DNA of 64,000 nt, taken from positions 620,001 to 684,000 of the forward strand of contig NZ_CAJPUX010000001.1 of NCBI RefSeq assembly GCF_905397285.1, in the 5' to 3' direction. Made by a program: the position numbers and the translations under genes. Every line of letters starts with the position of its first letter. Positions within the stretch are counted from its first letter, which is position 1. Positions 55,510-64,000 of this stretch are shown here, one piece after another. This DNA is from Cupriavidus plantarum. Lineage in GTDB: Bacteria > Pseudomonadota > Gammaproteobacteria > Burkholderiales > Burkholderiaceae. Below the pieces are notes generated by a model. It searched no databases. It had not been told where the DNA came from and saw nothing but the letters and a program-made list of their open reading frames with translations.

Positions 55510-56148
55510 TCATTGGGGATTTCCCGGTGAGGCTTCCACGGTGATCTGCAGGGTCACCTCGTCGCCCACCTCCGGCAGGAAGCGCGTCAGCCCGAACGCG
55601 CTCCGTTTGAGCGTGGCATGGAAGTCGCCGCCGCAGACGTCGCGGCGCACGCCGAACAGCACGGTCTGGCCGCAGCTGAAGCGGTCTGCGTCCAGCCGCA
55701 GGGGCTGCGTGACCCCGCGCAGCGTGAAGGTGCCTTCCACCGCCACGAGCTTGCCGCCGTCGGTGACGAAGCGGTTGGCCGTGAACCGCGCATACGGATT
55801 GTTCTGGGCATCCAGGAACTGATCGGATCGCAGCACGCCGTCGAGCGTGCGGTTGCCCGTATCGACCGAGTCCGTGCCGACCGTGAAGTCGAGCGAACCC
55901 GCACCCGTGGCGGGGTCGTAGACGATGCGGCCGTCGATCTTGCCGAAGCGGCCACGCACCGTGGTCCGGTCGAAGTGACTCGCCCCGAAATACACCGACG
56001 TGTGGAGCGGGTCCACCGTATAGTTGGCGGGGGCCGCGAAGGCGGTCAGCGGCATGATCGCGGCAACCGCCATGGCGGCAACCGGCGCGGCAACAAGCGC
56101 GGCAACCGGCGCGGCAACCGGCGCGGCGCGGGAAAGCATCGCACGCAT
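55510..56148 (-). CDS. YceI-family periplasmic protein
   Basis: A 212-residue YceI-like lipocalin-type protein, which binds isoprenoid-like lipids in characterised homologues. A long signal peptide ends near AFA (residue 38). The domain follows: YTVDPLHTSVYFGASHFDRT, GRFGKIDGRIVYDPATG, SVDTGNRTLDGVLRSDQFLD and TLRGVTQPLRLDADRF. The signal peptide is extended by AAPV/AALV repeats encoded by 12-bp units. It is 12 bp after the MAPEG gene on the same strand. Confidence 0.92.
   Translation of the reverse strand: MRAMLSRAAPVAAPVAALVAAPVAAMAVAAIMPLTAFAAPANYTVDPLHTSVYFGASHFDRTTVRGRFGKIDGRIVYDPATGAGSLDFTVGTDSVDTGNRTLDGVLRSDQFLDAQNNPYARFTANRFVTDGGKLVAVEGTFTLRGVTQPLRLDADRFSCGQTVLFGVRRDVCGGDFHATLKRSAFGLTRFLPEVGDEVTLQITVEASPGNPQ
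56077..56124. repeat. 12-bp tandem repeat inside the yceI-like signal peptide
   Basis: Four head-to-tail 12-bp units of GGCAACCGGCGC, the second with two changes (GGCAACAAGCGC). On the coding strand they encode AAPV-like tetrapeptides in the signal peptide. Confidence 0.93.
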
Positions 56149-56160
56149 CGACGATCCCCC

Positions 56161-56547
56161 TCAATGAACGAAGACCGGCAGCAAGAAGATGCCGATCACC
56201 GTCAGATACCCCAGCGTCCAGCACAGCGTCCGCAGCGTGGCCCGATCGGTGAGGTAGCAGACCGTGTACAGCACGCGCACGACGACGAACACCATCGCGA
56301 GTTCGTCGATGCGCGCGGCGGGCGCGCCAAGGTGGCTCGCGCTCAGTACCGCCGCGGCGAAAAACGGAAACGCCTCGAAGTGGTTGCGGTGCGCGAGATC
56401 CGCGCGCCGCGCGCGGCCACTCTGCTTTTCGAGCCAGCCGCGCGGGTCGTGGTTGTCGAAGCCGCCACGGCCCCCGGCCTTGGCCACGCTGACGGTCAGC
56501 ACCGGCAGCAGGCCGGCGATCAGAACACACCAGAATGCGATTGGCAT
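56161..56547 (-). CDS. MAPEG-family membrane protein
   Basis: A 128-residue membrane protein with four hydrophobic helices. The stretch HRNHFEAFPFFAAAVLSASH contains the family HxxxFExFP-type signature of glutathione-utilising MAPEG proteins. Its enzymatic role is unknown. It follows the S4 protein gene by 38 bp on the same strand. Confidence 0.88.
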   Translation of the reverse strand: MPIAFWCVLIAGLLPVLTVSVAKAGGRGGFDNHDPRGWLEKQSGRARRADLAHRNHFEAFPFFAAAVLSASHLGAPAARIDELAMVFVVVRVLYTVCYLTDRATLRTLCWTLGYLTVIGIFLLPVFVH

Positions 56548-56585
56548 GCCGATTCCTTTCTCTGGTCCTGCACGGGCAATGGCGC

Positions 56586-56822
56586 TCAGCCTGCCACCAC
56601 CCGGATCCTGACCCCAGCCACGTCCACGACCTGTCCCGCGCGGATCTTTGCCGTCTTGCGCGATTCGGTGGCGCCATCGACGGCCACCTCGCCTGCGGCG
56701 ACGAGCGCCTTGCCGGCGCCGCCGCTGTCACAGACGCCCGCGAGCTTGAGCAGGTCGTTCAAGGCTATGAACTCCCGATCCAGCGGGAAGTTCACGTACT
56801 GCCGATCGTCTTTCGGCGGCAT
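56586..56822 (-). CDS. S4-domain RNA-binding protein (YbcJ-like)
   Basis: A 78-residue stand-alone S4 domain like E. coli YbcJ. Marks are REFIALNDLLKLAGVCDSGG, GKALVAAGEVAVDGATESRK and KIRAGQVVDVAG. The ATG overlaps the glnS stop by one base (TAATG), showing tight coupling with glutaminyl-tRNA synthetase, which supports a translation-linked role. RNA targets are unknown. Confidence 0.88.
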   Translation of the reverse strand: MPPKDDRQYVNFPLDREFIALNDLLKLAGVCDSGGAGKALVAAGEVAVDGATESRKTAKIRAGQVVDVAGVRIRVVAG

Positions 56823-58579
56823 TACTTCGCGCTCCAGCTGTCCTTGAGACCGACGATGCGGTTGAACACGGGCTGGCCCGGCTTCGAGTCCACGCGGTCG
56901 GCGACGAAGTAGCCATGGCGTTCGAACTGATAGCGGTCCTCGGGCTTTGCTTCCTTCAGGCCCGGCTCCAGATACGCCCGGATGACCTTGCACGAGTCCG
57001 GGTTCAGCGCTTCGAGGAAGTCCTTGCCGCCCGAGTCCGGATGCGGGTCATTGAACAGCCGGTCGTACAGGCGCACTTCTGCCTCGTACGCGTGGGCCGC
57101 GCTGACCCAGTGGATGTTGCCCTTGACCTTGACGCTGTCCGCGCCCGGCGTGCCGCTCTTCGTCTCCGGCAGGTAGTTCGCGTGCACGGCCACGATGTTG
57201 CCGTCGGCGTCCTTGTCCACGCCCGTGCACTCGATCACGTAGCCATAGCGCAGGCGCACCTTGTTGCCCGGAAACAGGCGGAAATAGCCTTTCGGCGGAT
57301 TCTCGTTGAAGTCCTCGCGCTCGATCCAGAGCTCGCGCGACAGCGGGAACACGCGACGGCCCAGTTCGGGCTGCTTCGGGTGGACCGGTGCCGAGCATTC
57401 CTCGCTCTGGCCTTCAGGGTAGTTATCGAGAATCAGCTTGATCGGGTCGAGCACGCCCACGCTGCGCGGCGCGCGCGCGTCGAGGTCGTCGCGCACGGCG
57501 CCTTCGAGCGTGCTCATGTCGATCCAGCTATCGGCCTTGGACACGCCGACGCGGTCGCAGAAGAGCTGGATCGACTCGGGCGTGAAGCCGCGGCGGCGGA
57601 TGCCCACGATGGTCGGCATGCGCGGGTCGTCCCAGCCATCGACGCGCTTCTCGTTGACGAGTTGCAGCAGCTTGCGCTTGCTGGTGATGGCGTACGTGAG
57701 GTTCAGGCGCGCGAACTCGTATTGATGCGGCAGCGGGTCCTTGAACACGCCGGCGTCGCGCAGGTGGCCGAGCACCCAGTCGTACAGCGGACGGTTGTTC
57801 TCGAACTCGAGCGTGCACAGCGAGTGGGTGATGTTCTCCAGCGCGTCCGAGATGCAATGCGTGAAGTCGTACATCGGATAGATGCACCACTTGTCGCCCG
57901 TGCGGTGGTGATGCGCATGGCGGATGCGGTAGAGCACCGGGTCGCGCATCACGATGTTCGGCGCGCTCATGTCGATCTTCGCGCGCAGGACGTGCTCGCC
58001 GTCGGCGTACTTGCCCGCGCGCATATCCCGGAACAGCTGCAGGTTCTCTTCGACGGTGCGGTCGCGGTACGGGGAGGGCTTGCCCACTTCGGAGAAATTG
58101 CCGCGCGCGGCGGCGATCTGCTCGGCGCTCTGGCTATCGACATACGCCACGCCGCGCTGGATCAGCGTTTCGGCGAATGCGTAGAGCTGGTCGAAGTAAT
58201 CGCTGGCGTAGTACAGATGCGCGCGCGGCGCGGCGCCCGCGGCGTCGCTGTCCCACGAGAAGCCGAGCCAATGCACGGCGTCGATGATGGAGTCGACGTA
58301 TTCCGTGTCTTCCTTGACCGGGTTCGTGTCGTCGAAGCGCAGGTGGCAGCGGCCCGCGTAGTCGCGCGCGAGGCCGAAGTTCAGGCAGATGCTTTTGGCA
58401 TGGCCGATATGCAGGTAACCGTTTGGCTCCGGCGGAAAGCGCGTGATGACTGGGGGCAGCGGCTCGCCGGCCTGGTCGGCGCGGGCGGCATAGGTGCCGG
58501 CGGCCAGGTCCTGGTCGATGATGCTCCGCAGGAAATTGGAGGCGGCGGGCGTGTCGGTGGGCTTGTTGTCTTGGCTCAT
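56822..58579 (-). CDS. glnS: glutaminyl-tRNA synthetase
   Basis: A 585-residue class I synthetase charging tRNA-Gln. The HIGH motif is in [20 protein letters not shown] (47-66), and the KMSKS-like loop is [10 protein letters not shown] (near residue 282). [20 protein letters not shown] and the anticodon-binding beta-barrels ([20 protein letters not shown]) are present. ATG at 58579 gives the usual start MSQDNKP. Confidence 0.97.
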   Translation of the reverse strand: MSQDNKPTDTPAASNFLRSIIDQDLAAGTYAARADQAGEPLPPVITRFPPEPNGYLHIGHAKSICLNFGLARDYAGRCHLRFDDTNPVKEDTEYVDSIIDAVHWLGFSWDSDAAGAAPRAHLYYASDYFDQLYAFAETLIQRGVAYVDSQSAEQIAAARGNFSEVGKPSPYRDRTVEENLQLFRDMRAGKYADGEHVLRAKIDMSAPNIVMRDPVLYRIRHAHHHRTGDKWCIYPMYDFTHCISDALENITHSLCTLEFENNRPLYDWVLGHLRDAGVFKDPLPHQYEFARLNLTYAITSKRKLLQLVNEKRVDGWDDPRMPTIVGIRRRGFTPESIQLFCDRVGVSKADSWIDMSTLEGAVRDDLDARAPRSVGVLDPIKLILDNYPEGQSEECSAPVHPKQPELGRRVFPLSRELWIEREDFNENPPKGYFRLFPGNKVRLRYGYVIECTGVDKDADGNIVAVHANYLPETKSGTPGADSVKVKGNIHWVSAAHAYEAEVRLYDRLFNDPHPDSGGKDFLEALNPDSCKVIRAYLEPGLKEAKPEDRYQFERHGYFVADRVDSKPGQPVFNRIVGLKDSWSAK

Positions 58580-58733
58580 GGTGGTGCCGCACTGGGGCGG
58601 CAGCAAAATCGATCTGGGGCAGCAGGATCGGCTGGCGGGCGCTCGGCCGGCCGGGTTGCGCTGAATAGCAGGATTTTACCGTGCCTTGGAATCGTGGCAC
58701 GATCCCATGACTTGCGTCGCGGGAACATATGCC

Positions 58734-60239
58734 ATGAACAGCCCCTTCTCGTCACTTGCAGCACCGGTGGTTTCTTCGTTGCGCCCGCCGCTGGCCATGG
58801 CGGCCGGCCCTGCGCTGGCGCAGGATGCGCTCGCCACGCTATGGCGCGATGCGGCCATGCCGATGGATGCGCTGGCGCACCTGACGCTGACGGGGGCGGA
58901 CCCCGTGCTGCCCTCCAGCTTCCCGATCGGCGCGGCCGCGCAGGCCAGCCTCGGCGCCTCGGCGCTGGCTGCGGCCGCAATCTGGGCGCAGCGGACCGGG
59001 CGCGCGCAGCAGGTATCGGTCGACATGCGTCATACCCTGGCCGAGTTTCGCAGCGAGCGCTATTTGCGCGTCGATGGCGGCGCGGCACCCGAGCTCTGGG
59101 ACAAGATCGCCGGGTTGTATCGATGCGGCGATGGGCGCTGGGTGCGCCTCCATACGAATTTTCCGCACCATCGCGATGGGGTGCTGCGGATTCTCGGCTG
59201 TGCGCATGACAAGACCGCCGTGCAGGCGGCGCTCGGGAAATGGGAGGCGTTCGCTTTCGAATCGGCGGCTTCCGAGGCCGGGCTCGTGGTCGCCGCCATG
59301 CGGACCTTCGACGAATGGGACGCGCATCCGCAGGCGGCGGCATTGCGCGGCTTGCCGCCGCTGACGATCGAACGCATCGGCGACGCGCCGCCGCGGCCTT
59401 TCGCGCCGTTGCCCGCGCATGGCGAAATCAATGTCGATAGCCGTCCGTTGACGGGCGTCCGCGTGCTCGACTTCACGCGCATCATCGCGGGCCCGGTCGC
59501 GGGCCGCACGCTCGCGGCGCATGGGGCGGACGTGCTGCTGGTCACGGCATCGCACCTGCCCGCGATCGCGCCGCTCGTGATCGACACGGGGCGGGGCAAG
59601 CGATCGTGCCAGCTGGACCTGCGCGATCCGGACGACAAGCGCGCGCTGCACAAGCTGCTGCATGGCGCGGATGTCTTGCTGCAGGGCTATCGGCCCAATG
59701 GACTGGCGGACCTCGGCATCGGCCCCGAAGCCGCGGCCCGCGCGCGGCCGGGCATCGTGTACGTGTCGCTGAGCGCGTACGGGCATGTCGGCCCGTGGGC
59801 GGGCAAGCGAGGCTTCGATTCGCTGGTGCAGACGGCGACGGGGCTCAACGATGCGGAAGCGAAGGCGTCGGGCGGCGCTGACCCGAAGCCGCTTCCCGCA
59901 CAGGTGCTGGATCACGCGGCGGGGTACCTGCTGGCATTCGGCACGATGGCCGCCCTGCATCGCCGTGCGGTGGAGGGGGGCAGCTGGCATGTCCGCGTTT
60001 CGCTCGCGCAGGTTGGGCAGTGGCTGCGCGGACTGGGACGCGTGGACAATGGGTTCGGCGTCCCGGACCAGAAGATCGACGATGTGGCGGACTTGCTCGA
60101 AGTTCTGCCCTCCGGCTTTGGCGACCTGACAGTGGTCCGGCACGCGGCACGGCTATCCGAAACCCCCGCGCACTGGGCGTTGCCGTCGGTCCCGCTAGGG
60201 ACGCATGCGGCGGAGTGGGCTCAATATAGCGTTAAGTAA
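58734..60239 (+). CDS. CaiB/BaiF-family CoA-transferase with swapped halves
   Basis: A 501-residue CoA-transferase-like protein. Residues 238-270 (PLTGVRVLDFTRIIAGPVAG, then GADVLLVT) match the usual N-terminus of CaiB proteins, and GFDSLVQTATG near 360 contains the catalytic aspartate D362. By contrast residues 60-210 (IGAAAQASLGASALAAAA, TGRAQQVSVDM, LYRCGDGRWVRLH, FDEWDAHPQAAAL) resemble what usually comes after that aspartate in CaiB. The order is therefore C-half then N-half, as in a permuted enzyme or a tandem fusion that lost its outer parts. A hydrophobic N-terminus (about 15-30) is not a convincing signal peptide. Substrate is unknown. Confidence 0.85.
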   Translation: MNSPFSSLAAPVVSSLRPPLAMAAGPALAQDALATLWRDAAMPMDALAHLTLTGADPVLPSSFPIGAAAQASLGASALAAAAIWAQRTGRAQQVSVDMRHTLAEFRSERYLRVDGGAAPELWDKIAGLYRCGDGRWVRLHTNFPHHRDGVLRILGCAHDKTAVQAALGKWEAFAFESAASEAGLVVAAMRTFDEWDAHPQAAALRGLPPLTIERIGDAPPRPFAPLPAHGEINVDSRPLTGVRVLDFTRIIAGPVAGRTLAAHGADVLLVTASHLPAIAPLVIDTGRGKRSCQLDLRDPDDKRALHKLLHGADVLLQGYRPNGLADLGIGPEAAARARPGIVYVSLSAYGHVGPWAGKRGFDSLVQTATGLNDAEAKASGGADPKPLPAQVLDHAAGYLLAFGTMAALHRRAVEGGSWHVRVSLAQVGQWLRGLGRVDNGFGVPDQKIDDVADLLEVLPSGFGDLTVVRHAARLSETPAHWALPSVPLGTHAAEWAQYSVK

Positions 60240-60244
60240 AGCGC

Positions 60245-60886
60245 TCAGTACAGCGTCTTCCGCATCCGCTCGGGCAGTTCGCGGTCGTATGTGGCGCCAT
60301 CGAACGTGCCGCCGCTGATATCGGTGAGGATCGTTCCCGTGCTGGGCAGCGCGGAGCGGGGGATCTGCACGTCCGGCGACCACAGGTGCGAGCGGACGAG
60401 GGCGCGCGCGCACTGGAAGAAGACCGACAACACCGACACCACCAGCACCGTCGTCGGTGCCTTGCCCTCGACCACGAAGCGCGAAATCAGCGACGGATCG
60501 GTCGAGATGCGGGCCGTGCCGCTCACGCGAAGGGTTTCGTTGACGCCCGGCACCAGAAACAGCAACCCCACCCGCGGATCCGCGAGGATGTTGCGCATGC
60601 TGTCGATCCGATTGTTGCCGCGCCGGTCCGGCAGCAGCAGCGTCCGGTCGTCGAGAATCTGCACGAAGCCCGGCGCGTCCCCGCGCGGCGAGCAGTCGCC
60701 GCCCTTGTCGTTGATCGTGGACAACAGACAAAACGGCGACTTCTCCACGAATGCGCGGTAGTGGGGATGCAGATAGTCGACTTCCTTCGACATGGAGGCC
60801 GCGCTCGGCTCCGCGTATAGCGCTTCCAGCGCGGCGATATCGTTCAGCACGTGGGGAGCGGAGATTTGCGGATCGTTCTCGGACAT
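60245..60886 (-). CDS. pyridoxamine 5'-phosphate oxidase-family FMN protein
   Basis: A 213-residue protein of the FMN-binding split-barrel type (MSMEG_1061-like). Marks are FVEKSPFCLLSTINDKGGDC, CSPRGDAPGFVQILDDRTLL, LPDRRGNNRIDSMRNILADP and VGLLFLVPGVNETLRVSGTA. VFFQCARALVRSHLWSPD late in the protein is also typical. Substrate is unknown; it could detoxify small molecules. The stop faces the CaiB stop with 5 bp between. It follows phzF on the same strand by 47 bp. Confidence 0.9.
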   Translation of the reverse strand: MSENDPQISAPHVLNDIAALEALYAEPSAASMSKEVDYLHPHYRAFVEKSPFCLLSTINDKGGDCSPRGDAPGFVQILDDRTLLLPDRRGNNRIDSMRNILADPRVGLLFLVPGVNETLRVSGTARISTDPSLISRFVVEGKAPTTVLVVSVLSVFFQCARALVRSHLWSPDVQIPRSALPSTGTILTDISGGTFDGATYDRELPERMRKTLY

Positions 60887-60933
60887 GATGGAAGAAGGAA
60901 AAAGACCAGACGCCACAGTATGACCGAGACGCG

Positions 60934-61809
60934 CTACAGCGTCACCGTCCCGCGCCCCAGCTCGATCACCCGGCCGCCAACGCGAATCGCGCCGTCGGCA
61001 GTGACGGCGAGTTCGAGCCTGCAGGGGCGATCCACCGCCTCGCCCTGGTCGACCTTGTAGAACGCGGGCAACGCATGCCCCGTGGCAAGCAGCCATCCGC
61101 CAAGGTTCGCGCAGGCCGAGCCCGTGCCGGGATCCTCCGCGAACGATCCCGCGTTCTTGGTAAAGAAGAACCGCACGAGCATCTTGCCCGGCGTCTGCAC
61201 GTCCGGCGCGAACACATACGCGCATCGACGGCCCGTGGAAGGGCTTTGCGGCCATTGCTCGAATCGCCCGCCATCGGGCCGCGCGCGACGCACCGCTTCC
61301 GTCGAGCGGAGCGGCACCATCAACTGCTCGCTGCCGGTATCGACCCACATCGGCGAACCGGCGAGGTCCGACACATCCAGCCCGAGCAACGACGCAATCA
61401 GCGCATCGGGCGCGCCCGCTGGCGCCGTCCGCGGCGCGCCCTCATGTGGCGCCGTCAGCGTCCAGCGATCGTTGTCGGCGCCGGTGCCAGCGGTCACGGG
61501 CACGACGCCCGCCTTCACCTCGAGCGACAACGCATCGCCGCCGCCCGCGATATCGCGTAGCACATGCGCGGTGCCCAGCGTGGGATGCCCGGCAAACGGC
61601 ATCTCGAAATTCGGCGTAAAAATCCGCACGCGTCGCGTGGCGACCTCCGATGGCAGCAGGAACGTTGTCTCGGAGAGGTTGAACTGGAGCGCCAGCCCCT
61701 GCATCGTGGCGTCATCCATGCCACGCGCATCCTCGAAGACGCAGAGCGGGTTGCCGGCGAGTATGGACTCGGCAAAGACGTTGACGATGCGATACGCGTA
61801 CGTGGCCAT
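60934..61809 (-). CDS. PhzF-family isomerase/epimerase
   Basis: A 291-residue PhzF-like protein with the two-domain diaminopimelate-epimerase fold. The conserved acid is E47 in LQFNLSETTFLL. NVFAESILAGNPLCVFEDA, NFEMPFAGHPTLGTAHVLRD and the C-terminal EDPGTGSACANLGGWLL are all family marks. The phenazine context is absent, so its isomerase substrate is unknown. GAGAGG lies upstream of the chosen ATG. Confidence 0.92.
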   Translation of the reverse strand: MATYAYRIVNVFAESILAGNPLCVFEDARGMDDATMQGLALQFNLSETTFLLPSEVATRRVRIFTPNFEMPFAGHPTLGTAHVLRDIAGGGDALSLEVKAGVVPVTAGTGADNDRWTLTAPHEGAPRTAPAGAPDALIASLLGLDVSDLAGSPMWVDTGSEQLMVPLRSTEAVRRARPDGGRFEQWPQSPSTGRRCAYVFAPDVQTPGKMLVRFFFTKNAGSFAEDPGTGSACANLGGWLLATGHALPAFYKVDQGEAVDRPCRLELAVTADGAIRVGGRVIELGRGTVTL

Positions 61810-61919
61810 GATGGGAAACCTCTCGGAAGCAGGGCTCCCCAGTGTAGTGATGCGCGCGGCGCGCGCCATGCACAGTTGTGTCCGTCGCGAGCGGAACAGT
61901 TGGCACGAAATCTGGCGCG

Positions 61920-61950
61920 AAAAAAAGCGCCGCGGTTGCCCGGGGCGCTT
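61920..61950 (-). terminator. rho-independent terminator after ggt-like gene
   Basis: On the minus strand AAGCGCC and GGCGCTT form a 7-bp stem, followed by a run of seven to eight T. It lies 33-63 bp beyond the stop codon of the gamma-glutamyltransferase gene. Confidence 0.85.
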
Positions 61951-61982
61951 GCAGGACTGCGTAGACGGTGGTTTGCGGAGAA

Positions 61983-63608
61983 TCAGAAGCCGACTGCCTG
62001 ACCGTCGCGGCGGCTGTCGCTGGCCACGACATACCCTTGCTCGCGGTCGTCGGACAGGCGCCAGATGAACTGGCCCGAGCCGAAGTCCATGTACGGATCC
62101 TCGACGGACTTCAGCTGATGACCACGGGCCTTGAGCGCGGCCACGGTGTCCGCGTTCATCGTGCCCTCCACGTCGAGCGTGAAGTCGCGGTTGACCTTCC
62201 AGCGCGGTGCATCGCACGCGGCCTGCGGTTGCTGCTTGTAGTCGAGCATGCGTACGACGGTCTGCACGTGGCCCTGCGGCTGCATGTCGCCGCCCATCAC
62301 GCCGAAGCTCATCACGGGCTGGCCATCGCGCGTCAGGAACGCGGGAATGATCGTGTGGAACGGACGCTTGCCGCCGGCCACCACATTGGCCGACTTCGGA
62401 TCCATCGAGAAGCCCACGCCGCGGTTCTGCAGGCTGATGCCCGTGCCCGGCACGACCACGCCAGAACCGAAGCCCATGTAGTTCGACTGGATGAACGAGA
62501 TCATCATGCCGTTCTCGTCGGCGGCGGTCAGATAGATCGTGCCGCCGGCCTTCGGCATGCCGAAGTTCGGATTCGTGGCGCGGTCCATGTCGATCAGTTT
62601 CGCGCGGGACTTCAGGTACGCGTCGTCGAGCATCTGCTCGGGCGTGACTTCCATGCTGCGCGGGTCGGCGACGTAGCGATACAGGTCGGCGAACGCGAGC
62701 TTCATCGCCTCGATCTGCAGATGCTGCGACTGCACCGAGTCGACCGGCAGCGCGCCCACGTCGAACTGGTCGAGAATGCCCAGCGCCATCAGCGCGGCGA
62801 TGCCCTGGCCGTTCGGCGGAATTTCGTGCACGTCATAGCCGCGATAGGACTTCGAGATCGGCTTGACCCAGTCCGGACGATAGTTGCGCAGATCGTCGAG
62901 CGTCATTGCGCCGCCAATCTCCTTGCTGAACGCGGCGATCTTCTCCGCGATCTCGCCTTCGTAGTACGAGCGGCCACGCGTTGCCCCGATCTTGCGCAGC
63001 GTGTCGGCGGCCGCCTTGAACACGAACTTCTCGCCGACTTCGGGCGCGCGGCCGTGCGGCATGAACGTATCGGCGAAACCGGGCTGATTGCGCAGCTCGG
63101 GCACGGCAGCCGCCCACTTGTGCGCGACCACGGGCGGCACGGCGTAGCCGCGCTCGGCGATCTCGATCGCCGGTTCCATGAGGTCCTCGAACGGCAGCTT
63201 GCCGAAGCGCTCGTGCAGCGCGGCCCAGCCGGCCACCACGCCAGGCACGGTCACCGAGTCGATGCCGCGGATCGGGCGATTGGCGATGCCGTTGGCGGCC
63301 TCGCCATACTTGCCCTTGTAGTAATCGGTGTTCCACGCCGCCGGCGCCACGCCCGACGAGTTCAGGCCATGCAGTTCCTTGCCATCCCACAGGATCGCGA
63401 ACGCATCGCTGCCCAGGCCGCACGACACGGGTTCCACGAGCGTGATCGCGGCCGCGGCGGCGATCGCCGCGTCCACGGCATTGCCGCCCTTCAGCAGCAT
63501 GCGCAAACCGGCCTGCGCGGCCAGCGGATGCGAGGTGGACACCGTGTTGCGCGCGAACAGCGGAATGCGCACGGTGGGGTAGGGGTTGGTCCAGTTGAAG
63601 TTCTGCAT
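61983..63608 (-). CDS. gamma-glutamyltransferase family protein
   Basis: A 541-residue GGT-like N-terminal-nucleophile hydrolase. The predicted nucleophile is T357 in PKAGGTIYLTAADENGM; classical GGT has two consecutive threonines and here the second is isoleucine. Other marks: LLKGGNAVDAAIAAAAAITL, VEPVSCGLGSDAFAILW, GVVAGWAALHERFGKLPFED, QIEAMKLAFADLYRYVADPR and the late FHTIIPAFLTRDGQPVMSFG with GVMGGDMQPQGHVQ. No signal peptide is seen, so it is probably cytoplasmic, like YwrD-type members. It lies 22 bp after a Bug-type gene. Confidence 0.92.
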   Translation of the reverse strand: MQNFNWTNPYPTVRIPLFARNTVSTSHPLAAQAGLRMLLKGGNAVDAAIAAAAAITLVEPVSCGLGSDAFAILWDGKELHGLNSSGVAPAAWNTDYYKGKYGEAANGIANRPIRGIDSVTVPGVVAGWAALHERFGKLPFEDLMEPAIEIAERGYAVPPVVAHKWAAAVPELRNQPGFADTFMPHGRAPEVGEKFVFKAAADTLRKIGATRGRSYYEGEIAEKIAAFSKEIGGAMTLDDLRNYRPDWVKPISKSYRGYDVHEIPPNGQGIAALMALGILDQFDVGALPVDSVQSQHLQIEAMKLAFADLYRYVADPRSMEVTPEQMLDDAYLKSRAKLIDMDRATNPNFGMPKAGGTIYLTAADENGMMISFIQSNYMGFGSGVVVPGTGISLQNRGVGFSMDPKSANVVAGGKRPFHTIIPAFLTRDGQPVMSFGVMGGDMQPQGHVQTVVRMLDYKQQPQAACDAPRWKVNRDFTLDVEGTMNADTVAALKARGHQLKSVEDPYMDFGSGQFIWRLSDDREQGYVVASDSRRDGQAVGF

Positions 63609-63630
63609 GGTTGTCTCGTTGTCTTGTCTG

Positions 63631-64000
63631 TCAGTCCACCGTGATCTTGCGATCCTTGATCAGCTTGCCCCAGCGCGCGCTGTCCTGCTTCACCATCGCG
63701 GCGAACTGGGCCGGCGTGCCGCCGACGGGCTCGGCGCCGAGCTTGGCGAGGCGATCCTTCACGTCCTGCGACTGGATGGCCTTGTTGAACTCGGTGTTCA
63801 GGCGGGTAACGATGTCGGCGGGCAGGCCCTTGGGACCGTAGATGCCGAACCACGTGTTGGACTCGAAGCCGGGGAGTCCCGATTCGGCGACGGTCGGCAC
63901 TTCAGGCGCGAGCGGCGAGCGCTTGAGGCTGGTCACCGCGAGCGCCTTCAGCTTGCCGTCCTTGACGTGGGGCATGCCGGACACGACGCTGTCGAACAGC
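63631..64000 (-). CDS. Bug/TctC-type tripartite transporter binding protein (partial)
   Basis: The last 123 codons of a gene that enters from beyond the right edge. LFDSVVSGMPHVKDGKLKAL is followed by AVTSLKRSPLAPEVPTVAES, GLPGFESNTWFGIYGPKGLP and TRLNTEFNKAIQSQDVKDRL, all typical of Bug receptors that bind carboxylates in the periplasm. The stop is followed 22 bp later by the gamma-glutamyltransferase gene, so the two may be one unit for a gamma-glutamyl compound. The ligand is unknown. Confidence 0.93.
   Translation of the reverse strand, partial: LFDSVVSGMPHVKDGKLKALAVTSLKRSPLAPEVPTVAESGLPGFESNTWFGIYGPKGLPADIVTRLNTEFNKAIQSQDVKDRLAKLGAEPVGGTPAQFAAMVKQDSARWGKLIKDRKITVD

Noticed and set aside
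56915..59209. A 764-residue open frame on the plus strand
   Set aside because: It is antisense to glnS and then out of frame in the CoA-transferase gene; both real genes have clear motifs.
61968..63644. A 558-residue open frame on the plus strand
   Set aside because: Opposite the gamma-glutamyltransferase gene, His/Arg-rich shadow composition.

Overview
The window is a GC-rich, densely coded chromosomal segment of a betaproteobacterium, most likely Burkholderiaceae of the Cupriavidus/Ralstonia group. The inference rests on the combination of a complete ybgC-tolQRAB-pal-cpoB locus, a kynurenine operon (kynA, kynU, kynB) with its own Lrp-type regulator, a Bug-type (TctC) binding protein, YaeQ, a DUF883/YqjE/DUF3318 trio and the fimT-pilVWXY1E minor-pilin order. 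No phage, insertion sequence, integrase or CRISPR array was seen.

Layout. 1-3323: riboflavin genes (ribB cut by the window edge, ribE, ribD) with a binding-protein-like gene that lacks a signal peptide. 3384-16813: about 13.4 kb of minor-pilin genes on the minus strand in two consecutive sets. The upstream set (fimT, pilV, pilW, pilX, full-length pilY1, pilE) is canonical. The downstream set (pilV-, pilW-, pilX-, short pilY1-, pilE- and fimT-like) is strongly diverged and tightly overlapping. 17080-18931: nrdR and glyA. 19401-24944: the Tol-Pal envelope complex, closed by a strong terminator. 25088-26940: queC and a YeeE/YedE transporter. 26998-27073: tRNA-Lys(TTT) with a near-consensus promoter and its own terminator. 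27365-30256: a membrane-anchored PAS-GGDEF-EAL protein. 30290-32686: small membrane proteins and a 1-Cys peroxiredoxin.

32786-38477 is an aromatic amino acid catabolism region. gcdH (glutaryl-CoA dehydrogenase) diverges from an iclR-type regulator across a perfect palindrome. kynA-kynU-kynB diverges from kynR. KynB, KynA and KynU convert tryptophan to anthranilate plus alanine; GcdH handles glutaryl-CoA from lysine or tryptophan breakdown. 38458-46848 holds flavin reductase, msrA, DUF72, cfa, pdxH, an MFS carrier and an AsmA protein. 47012-55388 holds tcdA, a small P-loop kinase, a hemerythrin, cnoX, an acyl-CoA ligase, an ankyrin protein, chaC, an FKBP and yaeQ. 55510-64000 holds yceI, a MAPEG protein, an S4 protein, glnS, a CoA-transferase whose halves look swapped, an FMN-binding protein, phzF, a gamma-glutamyltransferase and the C-terminal part of a Bug protein.

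The points most worth following are the second minor-pilin set with its propeller-only PilY1, the apparently permuted CaiB protein, the operators at gcdH/iclR and kynB/kynR, and in-frame 12- or 18-bp tandem repeats in exported or signalling proteins. All functions are read from motifs and context; no database search was possible.
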